DNA of 64,000 nucleotides, from NCBI GenBank assembly GCA_025916135.1, contig CP104793.1:2976001-3040000 (forward strand), given 5' to 3'. The notes beneath the pieces are model-generated. The model worked only from the letters and a program-made list of their open reading frames with translations. It did no database searches and was not told the DNA's origin. Below, piece after piece: positions 36,320 to 44,623 of this stretch; position 1 is the stretch's first letter; every line of letters begins with the position of its first letter. Position numbers and translations under genes: made by a program. The DNA comes from Rhodobacteraceae bacterium D3-12 (GTDB taxonomy: Bacteria; Pseudomonadota; Alphaproteobacteria; Rhodobacterales; Rhodobacteraceae).

Positions 36320-37441
36320 ATGTATCAGCCAGCCATCACAGGCACCGGGGTGTTCACCCCAGAGCTCGTCATCACCAACGAAGAACTCGTGGCCTCCTTC
36401 AACGCCTACGCCGAGAAGTTCAACGCCGACAACGCCGCTGCCATCGCCGCCGGCGAGGTAGAGGCCAAAGAGCCCTCCTCGACCGAATTCATCTTCAAAG
36501 CCTCCGGCATCGAGCAACGCTATGTGCTTGAAAAAGAAGGCATCCTCGACCCGAACCGCATGTATCCGCGTTTCCGCCAACGCTCGGATGACGAACACGG
36601 GATCATGACGGAAATCGCCATGGACGCCTGCCAAAAGGCGCTTGCTCAGGCTGGCGTTGTCGCCTCCGACATCGACCTCGTGATCTGTGCCGCCTCCAAT
36701 ATGGAGCGCGCCTATCCCGCCGTTGGCGTCGAAATTCAGAAAGCCATCGGCGCAGGCGGCTTTGCCTTTGACATGAACGTCGCCTGTTCTTCGGCCACCT
36801 TCGGCATTCAGGCCGCCGCCGACATGATCCGCGCCGGCAGCGTCAAGAAGGCGCTGATCGTGAACCCTGAAATCACCTCTGGCCACCTCGAATGGCGCGA
36901 CCGCGATTGCCACTTTATCTTTGGCGATGTCTGCACCGCTGTGGTGATGGAGCGTGAAGAAGATGCGCACGGCCCGCATTGGCGCGTCCACTCCACCCGC
37001 TGCGCCACCGAGTTTTCCAGCAATATCCGCAATAACAACGGCTTCTTGCGCCGCAACCGCCCCGATGGCACCGCCGACCGGCGCGACATGCAATTCATGC
37101 AAAACGGTCGCAAAGTGTTCAAGGAAGTGGTGCCAATGGTCTCGGCCCATATCGCCGATCACATGGCCGACGAAGGGCTCGTGGCAAGCGATCTCAAACG
37201 CCTCTGGCTGCATCAGGCCAACAAGTCGATGAATGATTTCATTGGCCGCAAGGTGCTTGGCCGCGTGCCCGAGACCGAAGAACAGCCAAACATCCTTCAG
37301 GATTACGCCAACACGTCTTCTGCTGGCTCGATCATCGCCTTTTCCAAGCACTCCGACGATATGCAACCGGGTGAAAAGGGCTTCATCTGCTCCTTTGGCG
37401 CGGGCTATTCCGTGGGGTCAGTTCTGGTGGAACGGGTCTGA
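36320..37441 (+). CDS. Beta-ketoacyl-ACP synthase III-like protein
   Basis: 373 residues from the ATG at 36320, with GGGGAG upstream. The catalytic triad of KASIII is visible: Cys in N-V-A-C-S-S-A near residue 156, His in W-L-H-Q-A-N-K near 297 and Asn in Y-A-N-T-S-S near 331. It is longer than FabH (about 317) and resembles the 370-residue group that condenses longer acyl-CoA with malonyl-ACP. A housekeeping FabH elsewhere is likely. It is convergent with the hydratase. Confidence 0.88.
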   Translation: MYQPAITGTGVFTPELVITNEELVASFNAYAEKFNADNAAAIAAGEVEAKEPSSTEFIFKASGIEQRYVLEKEGILDPNRMYPRFRQRSDDEHGIMTEIAMDACQKALAQAGVVASDIDLVICAASNMERAYPAVGVEIQKAIGAGGFAFDMNVACSSATFGIQAAADMIRAGSVKKALIVNPEITSGHLEWRDRDCHFIFGDVCTAVVMEREEDAHGPHWRVHSTRCATEFSSNIRNNNGFLRRNRPDGTADRRDMQFMQNGRKVFKEVVPMVSAHIADHMADEGLVASDLKRLWLHQANKSMNDFIGRKVLGRVPETEEQPNILQDYANTSSAGSIIAFSKHSDDMQPGEKGFICSFGAGYSVGSVLVERV

Positions 37442-37453
37442 CAGAGCCAACCA

Positions 37454-37483
37454 ATCGTCAGCCCATGGTAGGGGGCTGACGAT
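37454..37483. terminator. Hairpin between convergent genes
   Basis: ATCGTCAGCCC and GGGCTGACGAT form a perfect 11-bp inverted repeat with an 8-base loop, 12 bases after the synthase stop. It has no T-run but can act for both convergent genes. Confidence 0.6.
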
Positions 37484-37534
37484 GGACTGGACGATGAACT
37501 GGCGGCCTGCGACCTTGGTTCCGATCCTCGGCGC

Positions 37535-38305
37535 TTACGTCACGCGCAAGTTCACCTGCCCCAACGTCGCGAACCGCGCCGCATAGTCCGCCCCGGCTTC
37601 GGCATAAACCAACCCGCTCAGCAGCCCGGTCGCCACCACATCACCCGCGCGCAACCCCTTGCCGCGACGGCGCAAATCATTGGCAAGCCACACCAAAACC
37701 TCCGCCGGATCGCCCAACGCATTGGCCCCGACCCCGCTCGCCTTTTCTTCGCCGTCCTGAAACACCGCGACCGTTTCACCGCGCAGGTCCATGCCCGGAT
37801 CAAACGCCACCTCGGCCCCGCAGATCACTGCGCTGTTGAACGTCCCATCCGCCACCAGCCATTCCTTGGCCTCGCGAATGTCCCCCGGCAGGCGCTTGTT
37901 GACCCATTCAAACACCGGCATCACCGCGCCGACCGCCCCCAGAACCTCGGCGCGCGTATACGCCCCGTCGCGCGGCGGCAGGCTCTCTTTCATGCGAAAC
38001 CCGACCTCGGCCTCCAGAATGCCCAAATCCCCCTCGGCCAAGCCTAAACCCGCGCCGCTCTCAAACACCGCATCCGCAAACACCGGCCCGGCAAAGGGCG
38101 CATCTACCCCCACGACCTCTTGCGCCAGTTTTGATGTCAGCCCGACTTTCCACCCCGCGACCAGCACGCCCATCGCCGCAACCATCGCGTCTTGCACCGC
38201 AAAGGCGTCATCCAAACTCTCCGGCCTGTCGCACGGATAATCCCGCAGCTTGCGCCCCTCGCGCCGCGCCTCAGCCAACACGCGTCCTAATGTTTGATGA
38301 TCCAT
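37535..38305 (-). CDS. 2-keto-4-pentenoate hydratase-like protein
   Basis: 256 residues from the ATG at 38305. The FAH/MhpD-type fold is indicated by G-W-K-V-G-L-T-S near residue 57, the acidic metal site E-A-E-V-G-F near 110 and G-A-N-A-L-G-D-P near 200. Such enzymes hydrate 2-hydroxypenta-2,4-dienoates from meta-cleavage of aromatics. It follows benE by 11 bases. The longer frame to 38680 is antisense-like and rejected. Confidence 0.88.
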   Translation of the reverse strand: MDHQTLGRVLAEARREGRKLRDYPCDRPESLDDAFAVQDAMVAAMGVLVAGWKVGLTSKLAQEVVGVDAPFAGPVFADAVFESGAGLGLAEGDLGILEAEVGFRMKESLPPRDGAYTRAEVLGAVGAVMPVFEWVNKRLPGDIREAKEWLVADGTFNSAVICGAEVAFDPGMDLRGETVAVFQDGEEKASGVGANALGDPAEVLVWLANDLRRRGKGLRAGDVVATGLLSGLVYAEAGADYAARFATLGQVNLRVT

Positions 38306-38316
38306 CCTCACTCCCT

Positions 38317-39477
38317 CTATCCTTTTGCGCGAAACCCCCACGCGATACAGCCAACAACAAGGCCCCAAACCGCCGCGCCCAGCCCGAAAAAGCTCACCCC
38401 CGACGCGGTCACAACAAAGGTCAGCGCCGCCGCCTCGCGCCCTTCGCTTGCCTGCAACGCGCCCGCCGCCGACCCTGCGAAAACGCTGATCAACGCCACC
38501 CCGGCCAGCGTCGCCAAAACATGCTCCGGCGCGATGGCGGTCAAGGCGGTAATCAACCCGGCAAACACACCCAGCACGCAATAAAATCCACCGGCCCACA
38601 CCGCAGCCATATAGCGGCGCGCCGGGTCCGGGTGGGCATCTTCGCTGGCGCACATCGCCGCCGTGATCGCCGCCAAACACGTCGCTGGCGCGCCGAACGG
38701 CGCAGATAAAACGCTAAACCCGCCAACGCCTGAAAACATCGGCCCGGCAGGCGGGTGAAAGCCATTGATGCTCAAAATCGACATGCCCGGCACATTCTGT
38801 GTGGCCATCGTAACGACAAACAGCGGCAAACCAATCCCGACGATCGCGCCCAGCGAGAACACAGGCGCCACGAACACGGGTTGGCTCAACACCTGATCCG
38901 GCACCGGCAGGGCAAAATCATTCGCGGCGACGATCACAACGACCATCGCGACCACCGCTGCGGGTGTCGAAAACAACCGCGCAAACCGGCCCACCACGAA
39001 CCACGTCACGATAATCGGCAAGACGTATTGCGGCACTTCTGCCACCGCCGCCACCGGCGCTGCGCAAATCGACAACAACACCCCTGCCAGCATTGCCTGC
39101 GTCACCGGCGCCGGAATCGCCGTGGCCAACCGCGCCAATGGCCGCCAGAACCCCGCAACCACAGTCAGCACACCGGCCACGATAAACCCCGCCACCGCGC
39201 CGCCAAACCCCGCCGCATCCGGTGCCGTCACCGCCAGCAGCGCCGCCCCCGGTGTCGACCATGCCACGCTGACCGGCATCTTCTGCCACAGGCTCAAAAC
39301 GATCCCGGCCAAGCCCATTGCAACCGCCGCCGCCATCAATCCTGACGCGGCCTGCGCTGGCGAGGCCCCGACCTGAACAAGGCCCTGCAATACAATCGGA
39401 AAAGAGCTGAAGAAGCCGACAATCGCCACCACAAATCCGGTGGTCAGAGGCTGCAACGCGGCGCGCTTGCTGGTCAT
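38317..39477 (-). CDS. benE: BenE-family transporter
   Basis: 386 residues with about twelve membrane spans. The T-T-G-F-V-V-A-I-V-G N-terminus, W-S-T-P-G-A-A-L near residue 95 and the N-G-F-H-P-P-A-G-P segment near 240 are BenE (benzoate:H+ symporter) traits. With the hydratase it suggests uptake and meta-type breakdown of an aromatic acid, though no ring-cleavage gene is adjacent. Confidence 0.9.
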   Translation of the reverse strand: MTSKRAALQPLTTGFVVAIVGFFSSFPIVLQGLVQVGASPAQAASGLMAAAVAMGLAGIVLSLWQKMPVSVAWSTPGAALLAVTAPDAAGFGGAVAGFIVAGVLTVVAGFWRPLARLATAIPAPVTQAMLAGVLLSICAAPVAAVAEVPQYVLPIIVTWFVVGRFARLFSTPAAVVAMVVVIVAANDFALPVPDQVLSQPVFVAPVFSLGAIVGIGLPLFVVTMATQNVPGMSILSINGFHPPAGPMFSGVGGFSVLSAPFGAPATCLAAITAAMCASEDAHPDPARRYMAAVWAGGFYCVLGVFAGLITALTAIAPEHVLATLAGVALISVFAGSAAGALQASEGREAAALTFVVTASGVSFFGLGAAVWGLVVGCIAWGFRAKG

Positions 39478-39577
39478 GTTTTCCGGTCCTATCGCGGTTC
39501 GATCCAGCGAGCCTAAACCGCTTCACGAGGCCATGAAACCCCGGAAACCCACCTCTCACCCGGCTTATGCAGACCGC

Positions 39578-40174
39578 TCAACCAGCACCCTGCGCCATCT
39601 CACCCACGGCCTCGCGCCAATGCCTTCGACACAGGCTCACATAGGTCTCATTGCCGCCGATCTGCACTTGCGCGCCGTCTTTCAAAACCCGCCCTTCACC
39701 GTCCATCCGCACCACCATCGTGGCCTTCTTGCCGCAATGACAAATCGTGCGCACCTCGCGCATTTCGTCCGACAAGGCCAGCAACGCCGCCGATCCGGGA
39801 AACAGCTCTCCGCGAAAATCCACCCGCAGCCCGTAACACATCACCGGCACGCCCAGATCATCAACCGCCCGCGCCAGTTGCCAGACCTGATCCTTGGTCA
39901 AAAATTGGGCTTCGTCGATGAAAACACAGGCAACCTGCCCCAGCGCCAAACGCCCCTGCAGTCGCTCAAAAAGATCATCCTTGGGCAAAAACGTCTCTGC
40001 CGCCTGCCCAATCCCGATCCGGCTGGCGATCCGCCCCTCGCCCGCGCGATCATCAAGCTTCGCAGTCAGCAGGAATGTCTCCATCCCCCGCTCACGATAG
40101 TTGTGCGACGCCTGCAAAAGCACGGTCGATTTGCCCGCGTTCATGGTGGAATAGTTGAAATAAAGCTTGGCCAT
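39578..40174 (-). CDS. tdk: Thymidine kinase
   Basis: 198 residues from the ATG at 40174. P-loop M-N-A-G-K-S-T-V-L near residue 11, Walker B F-I-D-E-A-Q-F near 88, and zinc cysteines in C-H-C-G-K-K and S-L-C-R-R-H mark a type II thymidine kinase. It phosphorylates thymidine in salvage. The upstream extension of the frame is rejected because it lacks family residues. Confidence 0.94.
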   Translation of the reverse strand: MAKLYFNYSTMNAGKSTVLLQASHNYRERGMETFLLTAKLDDRAGEGRIASRIGIGQAAETFLPKDDLFERLQGRLALGQVACVFIDEAQFLTKDQVWQLARAVDDLGVPVMCYGLRVDFRGELFPGSAALLALSDEMREVRTICHCGKKATMVVRMDGEGRVLKDGAQVQIGGNETYVSLCRRHWREAVGEMAQGAG

Positions 40175-40480
40175 AGCCACGGGTTTTACCCCGCCCCCTG
40201 CCGGATGCAAGAGGTGGCAAGGCCGGAAACCGCCAAAGACACAACGCATAAACGTGCAGGGCAGGCCACTGGGGATGGAGCTTGCACGAATATAAGCCTT
40301 GGACGAACCTCCCGGCCCTGCCCTCCACGCCGGCCTGGCACAGACGCGACATGAAAGCCCCAACGCAAGGTCAGGGCTTTTTCAACGATGACATCGCTTG
40401 TAAAACAGACTAATGGGAAAAGAGTTAACGATTTCCCCCGTAGTTTTTGAAAGGGGGAGGAAACAGGGGATGAACACGCT
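40175..40480. other. Structured intergenic region: tdk leader and/or small RNA
   Basis: 306 bases between tdk (leftward) and a rightward small gene. GTGCAGGGCAGGCC (40254-40267) pairs with GGCCCTGCCCTCCAC (40314-40328) in a long stem with one mismatch and a bulge. A short stem AAAGCCC / GGGCTTT followed by TT lies at 40354-40382 and would end a + strand transcript, yet no + strand gene lies upstream. The whole may be an sRNA, or the large stem may lie in the tdk mRNA leader. Confidence 0.35.
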
Positions 40481-40939
40481 ATGCCTGGTGTCGGCAGCTA
40501 TCTGAAAAAGCACACAGAAGCCTTGGTCAAGGATGTCGGCATCGAACCGGCCTGCACTTTGACCGGCAAATCCAAAGCAACGCTGGGCCGGTATTATTCC
40601 GACAGCGAAGAGCACGCCGACCGCTTCATGCCGGTCGACGCGGTCGCCGCATTGGAAGAAGCCGCCAGCTTCCCCCATGTGACATCGGCCCTTGCCGATC
40701 TCAAAGGCATCACGCTCAGCTATGATGACCGGCACAAGAACTCCGACGAAAAAGGTGGCATCAACGCCGATGTCATCGCCCTCAGTCAGCGGTTTGCCAT
40801 GTTGATGGCCGAATACCAGCAGTCCATCGAAGACGGCATCATCACCGTGAACGAAGCCAAGCGCCTGTTGAAAGAAACCGTTGCCCTGCAACAGGTTCTG
40901 ATCGACATGAAACTGCACCTCGAAGAGGGTCCGGCCTGA
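40481..40939 (+). CDS. Small regulator-like protein of unknown function
   Basis: 152 residues, soluble. An early L-T-G-K-S-K-A-T-L-G-R-Y-Y-S-D segment (about residues 27-42) could be a helix-turn-helix, and the spacing D-A-V-A-A-L-E-E-A-A-S-F-P-H-V-T recalls phage CII-type regulatory proteins. The C-terminal 60 residues form long helices. I cannot name the family securely. It stands 32 bases before the luxR-type gene in the same direction, so they are likely cotranscribed. Confidence 0.7.
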   Translation: MPGVGSYLKKHTEALVKDVGIEPACTLTGKSKATLGRYYSDSEEHADRFMPVDAVAALEEAASFPHVTSALADLKGITLSYDDRHKNSDEKGGINADVIALSQRFAMLMAEYQQSIEDGIITVNEAKRLLKETVALQQVLIDMKLHLEEGPA

Positions 40940-40971
40940 CTGGCCCCGGCCCCTCCCCGCCCCGGCGCGGC

Positions 40972-41825
40972 ATGATCGAGGCGGAGGAATACACGCCCGA
41001 ACTGCTGCGCAACTTCCTTGCCGATCTCGAAACCACGACCCACTCGCGTGAGGTCTGGGCGTTGCTCGTGGCCCTTGGCCGCGAGATCAACCTGCCCTAC
41101 ATCGACTTCATCTGCGCCAGTTCCTATGCCGACTTTCGCAAAACCCTGTTCATTCGCACCTCTTATGACTCGTCATGGCTGAATGCGGTCAATCAGGATC
41201 CGAACCTGCACAAATGGTCCTACTTCCGCAGCCATGCGTTGCACCACCTCACGCCCATCATGATCGGGATCGAGTTTATTGAGGAGTATTACCATATCCC
41301 CGCCCGCCGGGTTGAGGTCCTGCGCGAAGCCGCCGCGCGCGCATACGCTCGGGCTATTCCATTCCGCTGCGCCTGCACTCTCCGCCGCAGGCCGCGCTGA
41401 TTACCTTTGCCGGAGATCACGCTCGCCGCGACATGATCGCCATCATCCGCGCCCACGGCTGGACCCTGACCACCGCCGCCATGGCCGCCCATCAACGCTA
41501 TATGATGCATTTCTCCGCCGAATTCCCCGAGCGCAACAAAGTCAGCGCCAAGCAGCTGGAATTGCTCGAAAAAATCGGCCTCGGATTGCAGGATAAACAG
41601 ATCGCGGCCGAGCTTGGCGTGTCGATTTCCGCTATCCGGCAGAGGATGCAAACCCTGATGGAGCGGACCGGCCTGACCGCCCGCGCCGAACTCGCTGCGC
41701 TGGCGATGAGCATGGGCGCATTGCCTGACCCGCTGCACGGCCCCGCTGCGGATACCTCTGAAATCCTGATCGAAATGGATTCAGCCGGTCATCGCCGCCG
41801 CAAGGCCCCCGATACCCAAAAGTAA
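40972..41825 (+). pseudogene. LuxR-type quorum-sensing regulator, frameshifted
   Basis: The first part (from 40972) is the autoinducer-binding domain, with W-S-Y-F-R-S-H-A-L near residue 80. The frame breaks at the GC tract 41334-41342. In another frame the protein continues G-Y-S-I-P-L-R-L-H-S-P and reaches a LuxR helix-turn-helix (K-Q-I-A-A-E-L-G-V-S-I-S-A-I-R-Q-R-M) ending at 41825. One base more, or two fewer, in the GC tract restores a normal LuxR of about 284 residues. No luxI is in the window. It is either a sequencing indel, a phase-variable locus or a recent pseudogene. Confidence 0.85.
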
Positions 41826-41848
41826 GGCCCGGCAAAGTAAGGCCCGAC

Positions 41849-41881
41849 AAAAAAATAAGGACGTCCCCGAAAGGACGCCCT
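41849..41881 (-). terminator. Intrinsic terminator on the minus strand
   Basis: Read leftward, AGGGCGTCC pairs with GGACGTCCT around a short loop and is followed by TATTTTTTT. All nine pairs form, with one G-U. It lies about 350 bases past the stop of the leftward LysR gene, so it ends either that operon or a separate transcript. Confidence 0.75.
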
Positions 41882-42229
41882 CACTTGCTGGAAATCACGA
41901 ATTAAAAATGCCTTTAACTGGGTCGTAGCAAGAACATTCGCCCAAATCACAAGGGCCGGGATTTCCGGCACTTAGGAAGCTTAAAAACACCGACGGGAAA
42001 ACACCGGTGCGTGACGGACTTTCGCTATGGGGTTACAAAACCCAATCACAAACTCCCCTCGATAGGTGAAGTTTACTACGATTCCCTCGTCTCACATGTC
42101 GCGAATCCACGGTTTCGCCCCATGCCGGATTGCATTTTTCAGTAGGATTTTACATCTAGCCTGTAACTTCTTACAGGTTTTGAAGTTGGCGATGGGTTAG
42201 CGGCCCCCCTAAGTCGCTGTGCTCACGGC
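41882..42229. other. Non-coding gap between luxR and LysR genes
   Basis: About 350 bases without a convincing gene. It holds the lux-box palindrome (42160-42177). The part between the lux box and the leftward terminator could encode an RNA of about 270-300 bases; the only small frame (42076-42135, 19 codons) lacks a ribosome site. Base composition is more AT-rich than in the neighbouring genes. Confidence 0.5.
42160..42177. promoter_or_regulatory. lux-box-like palindrome
   Basis: CCTGTAACTTCTTACAGG is an 18-bp inverted repeat whose 7-base arms are perfect. It keeps the CCTGTA and TACAGG arms of the classic lux box. It stands beside the (frameshifted) luxR gene. Read leftward, TAAAAT at 42147-42152 could be a -10 element. 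Confidence 0.65.
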
Positions 42230-43186
42230 CTAAACCTTCGCGTTACCCCCACCCGGAGTCACGCAGGGAAGAACCCCCGGCACCACACCCTCACCCGGTA
42301 AATACGCCCGCGCATGATCGACAAAGGCGCGCACCGTCAATCCGGCCCCTTTTGCCATGACGATCCCCAATTGCATCGGCGCCACCGCCCCTTCAAGGGG
42401 CACAAATACCAACGGCTTGCCATCGGGCGCATTCGCGCTCACCGGGCGGATATTGGCAATGCCATAGCCGTATCCATTCGCCACCAACGAGCGCATCACC
42501 GCCATATCGCGCGTGCGCTCGGCAATCTTCGGCGCAGCACCTGAGCCGGCAAAAAACGACAGGAAATACTCCGCTGAATACGGCAATTCGAGCAATATCA
42601 TCGGATGCGCGCGCAAATCTTCCACCGTCACGGCACTGCGCGTGGCCAGCGGATGCGCCTCGGCCAGCATCACAAACGGATGCAGCGGCAAGATCGGCAC
42701 AAAATCGAGATCACCGGGAATATCCATGTCATAGCTCAGCGCCACGTCGATCTCAGCCCGCCGCAGCCGCTCGAAAATCGCCTGCTGATCCAGCTCGAAC
42801 TGGCGAATATCCACCCCCGGATGCGCCTCCTCAAACCCGCGCCGCAAGCCCGGCACAATGATCTGCGCGAACGTCAGCAAACATCCCAACGCCAACGGCC
42901 CGCGCACCTCTCCGGCCACATCCTCTGCCATCCGGCCCAGAACCCGCGCCTCCCCCAACAGCTTCTCTGCCTGCCCCAACATCTGCGCCCCGGCCTGAGT
43001 CAAGGTCAGCCCCTTCGCCCGATGCCGCACAAACAGCGTCAGCCCCAACTGCCCCTCTAACTGCGTGATCGCGGCTGAAATTGTCGGCGACGACACCCGC
43101 ACAACATCCGCCGCCCCCGCCACCGATCCCGCGCGCGCCACCGCCACGAAATACTCAAGCTGGCGAAGGGTGAACCGCTCCCTCAT
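42230..43186 (-). CDS. LysR-family transcriptional regulator
   Basis: 318 residues. Helix-turn-helix at residues 8-65 (A-A-D-V-V-R-V-S-S-P-T-I-S-A-A-I-T-Q-L-E), effector domain at 95-300. Its effector domain resembles the C-terminal half of the flavin reductase fusion at 44624, for example in H-P-M-I-L-L and H-P-L-A. It overlaps the DUF1028 gene by 4 bases as the last gene of the operon it probably controls. Confidence 0.9.
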   Translation of the reverse strand: MRERFTLRQLEYFVAVARAGSVAGAADVVRVSSPTISAAITQLEGQLGLTLFVRHRAKGLTLTQAGAQMLGQAEKLLGEARVLGRMAEDVAGEVRGPLALGCLLTFAQIIVPGLRRGFEEAHPGVDIRQFELDQQAIFERLRRAEIDVALSYDMDIPGDLDFVPILPLHPFVMLAEAHPLATRSAVTVEDLRAHPMILLELPYSAEYFLSFFAGSGAAPKIAERTRDMAVMRSLVANGYGYGIANIRPVSANAPDGKPLVFVPLEGAVAPMQLGIVMAKGAGLTVRAFVDHARAYLPGEGVVPGVLPCVTPGGGNAKV

Positions 43187-43860
43187 TCATCCCCCGGCAC
43201 ACCATAAGATGGCGCCGCCCTCGGATCGCGCGCGCGCTGCACATAATCCGCCATTTGCGGCTTATAGACATCCCACGCCGCCGAAACCGCCGCAATCGGA
43301 CAGCCCTCCTCGATCCAGTCACAGCGTAAATCAACCAACGGCCACGGCTCGCGGTCCACCACCATGATGCCCGCCGAATGCACCGGCCCGGCCTCACCAC
43401 CTGCCGCCAATCCGGCCTTGAGCGCGGTCATCAGCCGATCCCCAAGATGCCCCTCGGCCTCTTCAAAGGCCGCCGCCATTGCCGCCGGAACATCCTCATT
43501 GGCCAAAAGGTTCCCCCCCGCCGCCACATCGCGCCCCTCGGCCTGCGTCCAAAGCCCCAGCGCCTCCTGCCCCGAATGAACCGCCGTTCCCCCGGCCCCA
43601 TCCACCGCCAGCACCTGACGAAATTCCATGAACCCACCGCGCCGCTGCACCTCGGCCACAGCCTCCGCCGCGCTCATCCCGCGCCCCATCACATCCAGCG
43701 CCATCGGCCCCAGCGTCGGATCGGTGATATTCTGGCTCGCCACCGCACCCACGCCTGCCTGCGCATGGCTGCACCGCGCCGCCACCGCCGGCGAAGACGA
43801 CGAAATCGCCACCCCGAACATCCCTGTCTCGCCACACCGCGCCACCACTGAAAATGTCAT
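43183..43860 (-). CDS. DUF1028 (Ntn-hydrolase-like) protein
   Basis: 225 residues. The N-terminus T-F-S-V-V-A-R and the S-S-P-A-V-A-A-R-C and Q-N-I-T-D-P motifs are those of DUF1028, a family with an Ntn-hydrolase fold. If active it would cut an amide bond. It lies in the catabolic operon between RidA (306 bases upstream, with repeats between) and LysR. Confidence 0.88.
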   Translation of the reverse strand: MTFSVVARCGETGMFGVAISSSSPAVAARCSHAQAGVGAVASQNITDPTLGPMALDVMGRGMSAAEAVAEVQRRGGFMEFRQVLAVDGAGGTAVHSGQEALGLWTQAEGRDVAAGGNLLANEDVPAAMAAAFEEAEGHLGDRLMTALKAGLAAGGEAGPVHSAGIMVVDREPWPLVDLRCDWIEEGCPIAAVSAAWDVYKPQMADYVQRARDPRAAPSYGVPGDE

Positions 43861-43865
43861 GTCCC

Positions 43866-44150
43866 GAACCCTTCATCTGACTGGAAATATCCCGGGGGCG
43901 TGGGGGCTGGCCCCCACTCTAAACTGTGTGTGGGGGCTGGCCCCCACTTAAACCAGCGTGTGTCGCACCGAAGGTGCGCCTCAAACCTTTCTGGCCCCCA
44001 CTCTAGCCTGTGTATGTCGCACCAAAGGTGCGCCTTTAACCTGCCTGGCCCCCACTTAATCCAGCGCGTGTCGCACCAAAGGTGCGCAACAAACCTGCCT
44101 GCCCCCACATCAAACCTGCGCGTCGCGCCAAACCGTCGCTTGATCCAACA
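43866..44150. repeat. Intergenic repeat family A, tandem copy
   Basis: The element begins with the same CTGACTGGAAATATCCCGGG lead as at 21961, followed by two GTGGGGGC-TG-GCCCCCAC hairpins (43900-43917, 43930-43947). Then the hairpin GTCGCACC-AAAGGTGCGC recurs at 43962, 44016 and 44070, exactly 54 bases apart, with a decayed fourth near 44122. It fills the gap between RidA and DUF1028 inside an operon. Confidence 0.85.
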
Positions 44151-44166
44151 CCCCGCCACTCCCGTT

Positions 44167-44583
44167 TCAATCCGGGATAACCGCCGTTGCATCAATCTCA
44201 ACCAACCACTCCGGCCGCGCCAGCGCCTGCACCACCAATCCCGTCGATACCGGATGCACTCCTTTGATATATTCGCCCATTACCCGGTAAACCGCCTCAC
44301 GGTGGCGCACGTCCGTGATGTAAACCACCACCTTCACCAGATGCGCCATCTCGCCGCCCGCTTCCTCGATCAACTGGCGGATATTCTGCATCACCTTATG
44401 GGTCTGCTCGCCCGGATCATGGCTCTCGATATTCTGCGCATCCTCAAGGTTCTGCGGACATTGCCCCCGCATCCACACGGTGCGCCCCCCCCGCGTCACC
44501 ACCGCCTGCGCCAGATCATTGTCCAAACTCTGCTCTGGATAGGTCTCGCGCGTGTTAAACGTCCTGATCCGCTCATGTGCCAT
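44167..44583 (-). CDS. RidA-family protein
   Basis: 138 residues from the ATG at 44583. The fold is indicated by Q-A-V-V-T-R-G-G-R-T-V-W-M-R-G-Q, the helix Q-N-I-R-Q-L-I-E-E-A-G-G and the terminal R-P-E-W-L-V-E-I-D-A-T-A-V motif, where the arginine binds carboxylates. RidA proteins hydrolyse reactive enamines/imines from nitrogenous metabolites, so the pathway may yield such an intermediate. The longer frame to 44631 overlaps the reductase and is rejected. Confidence 0.88.
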   Translation of the reverse strand: MAHERIRTFNTRETYPEQSLDNDLAQAVVTRGGRTVWMRGQCPQNLEDAQNIESHDPGEQTHKVMQNIRQLIEEAGGEMAHLVKVVVYITDVRHREAVYRVMGEYIKGVHPVSTGLVVQALARPEWLVEIDATAVIPD

Positions 44584-44623
44584 AAGTCCATCCCTCGTAG
44601 GGCGGGGTTTCACCCCGCCACTG

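Noticed and set aside
36230-37366. 378-codon open frame antisense to the KASIII-like gene
   Set aside because: The + strand frame holds the full Cys-His-Asn triad; the antisense frame shows no family motif.
37535-38680. Longer start of the hydratase (to 38680)
   Set aside because: The extension lies inside benE in another frame and begins with glycine-rich antisense residues; the ATG at 38305 has a ribosome site.
43962-44090. Regularly spaced repeats considered as a CRISPR array
   Set aside because: The stretches between repeats are themselves near-identical, so they are not spacers; no cas genes are present.
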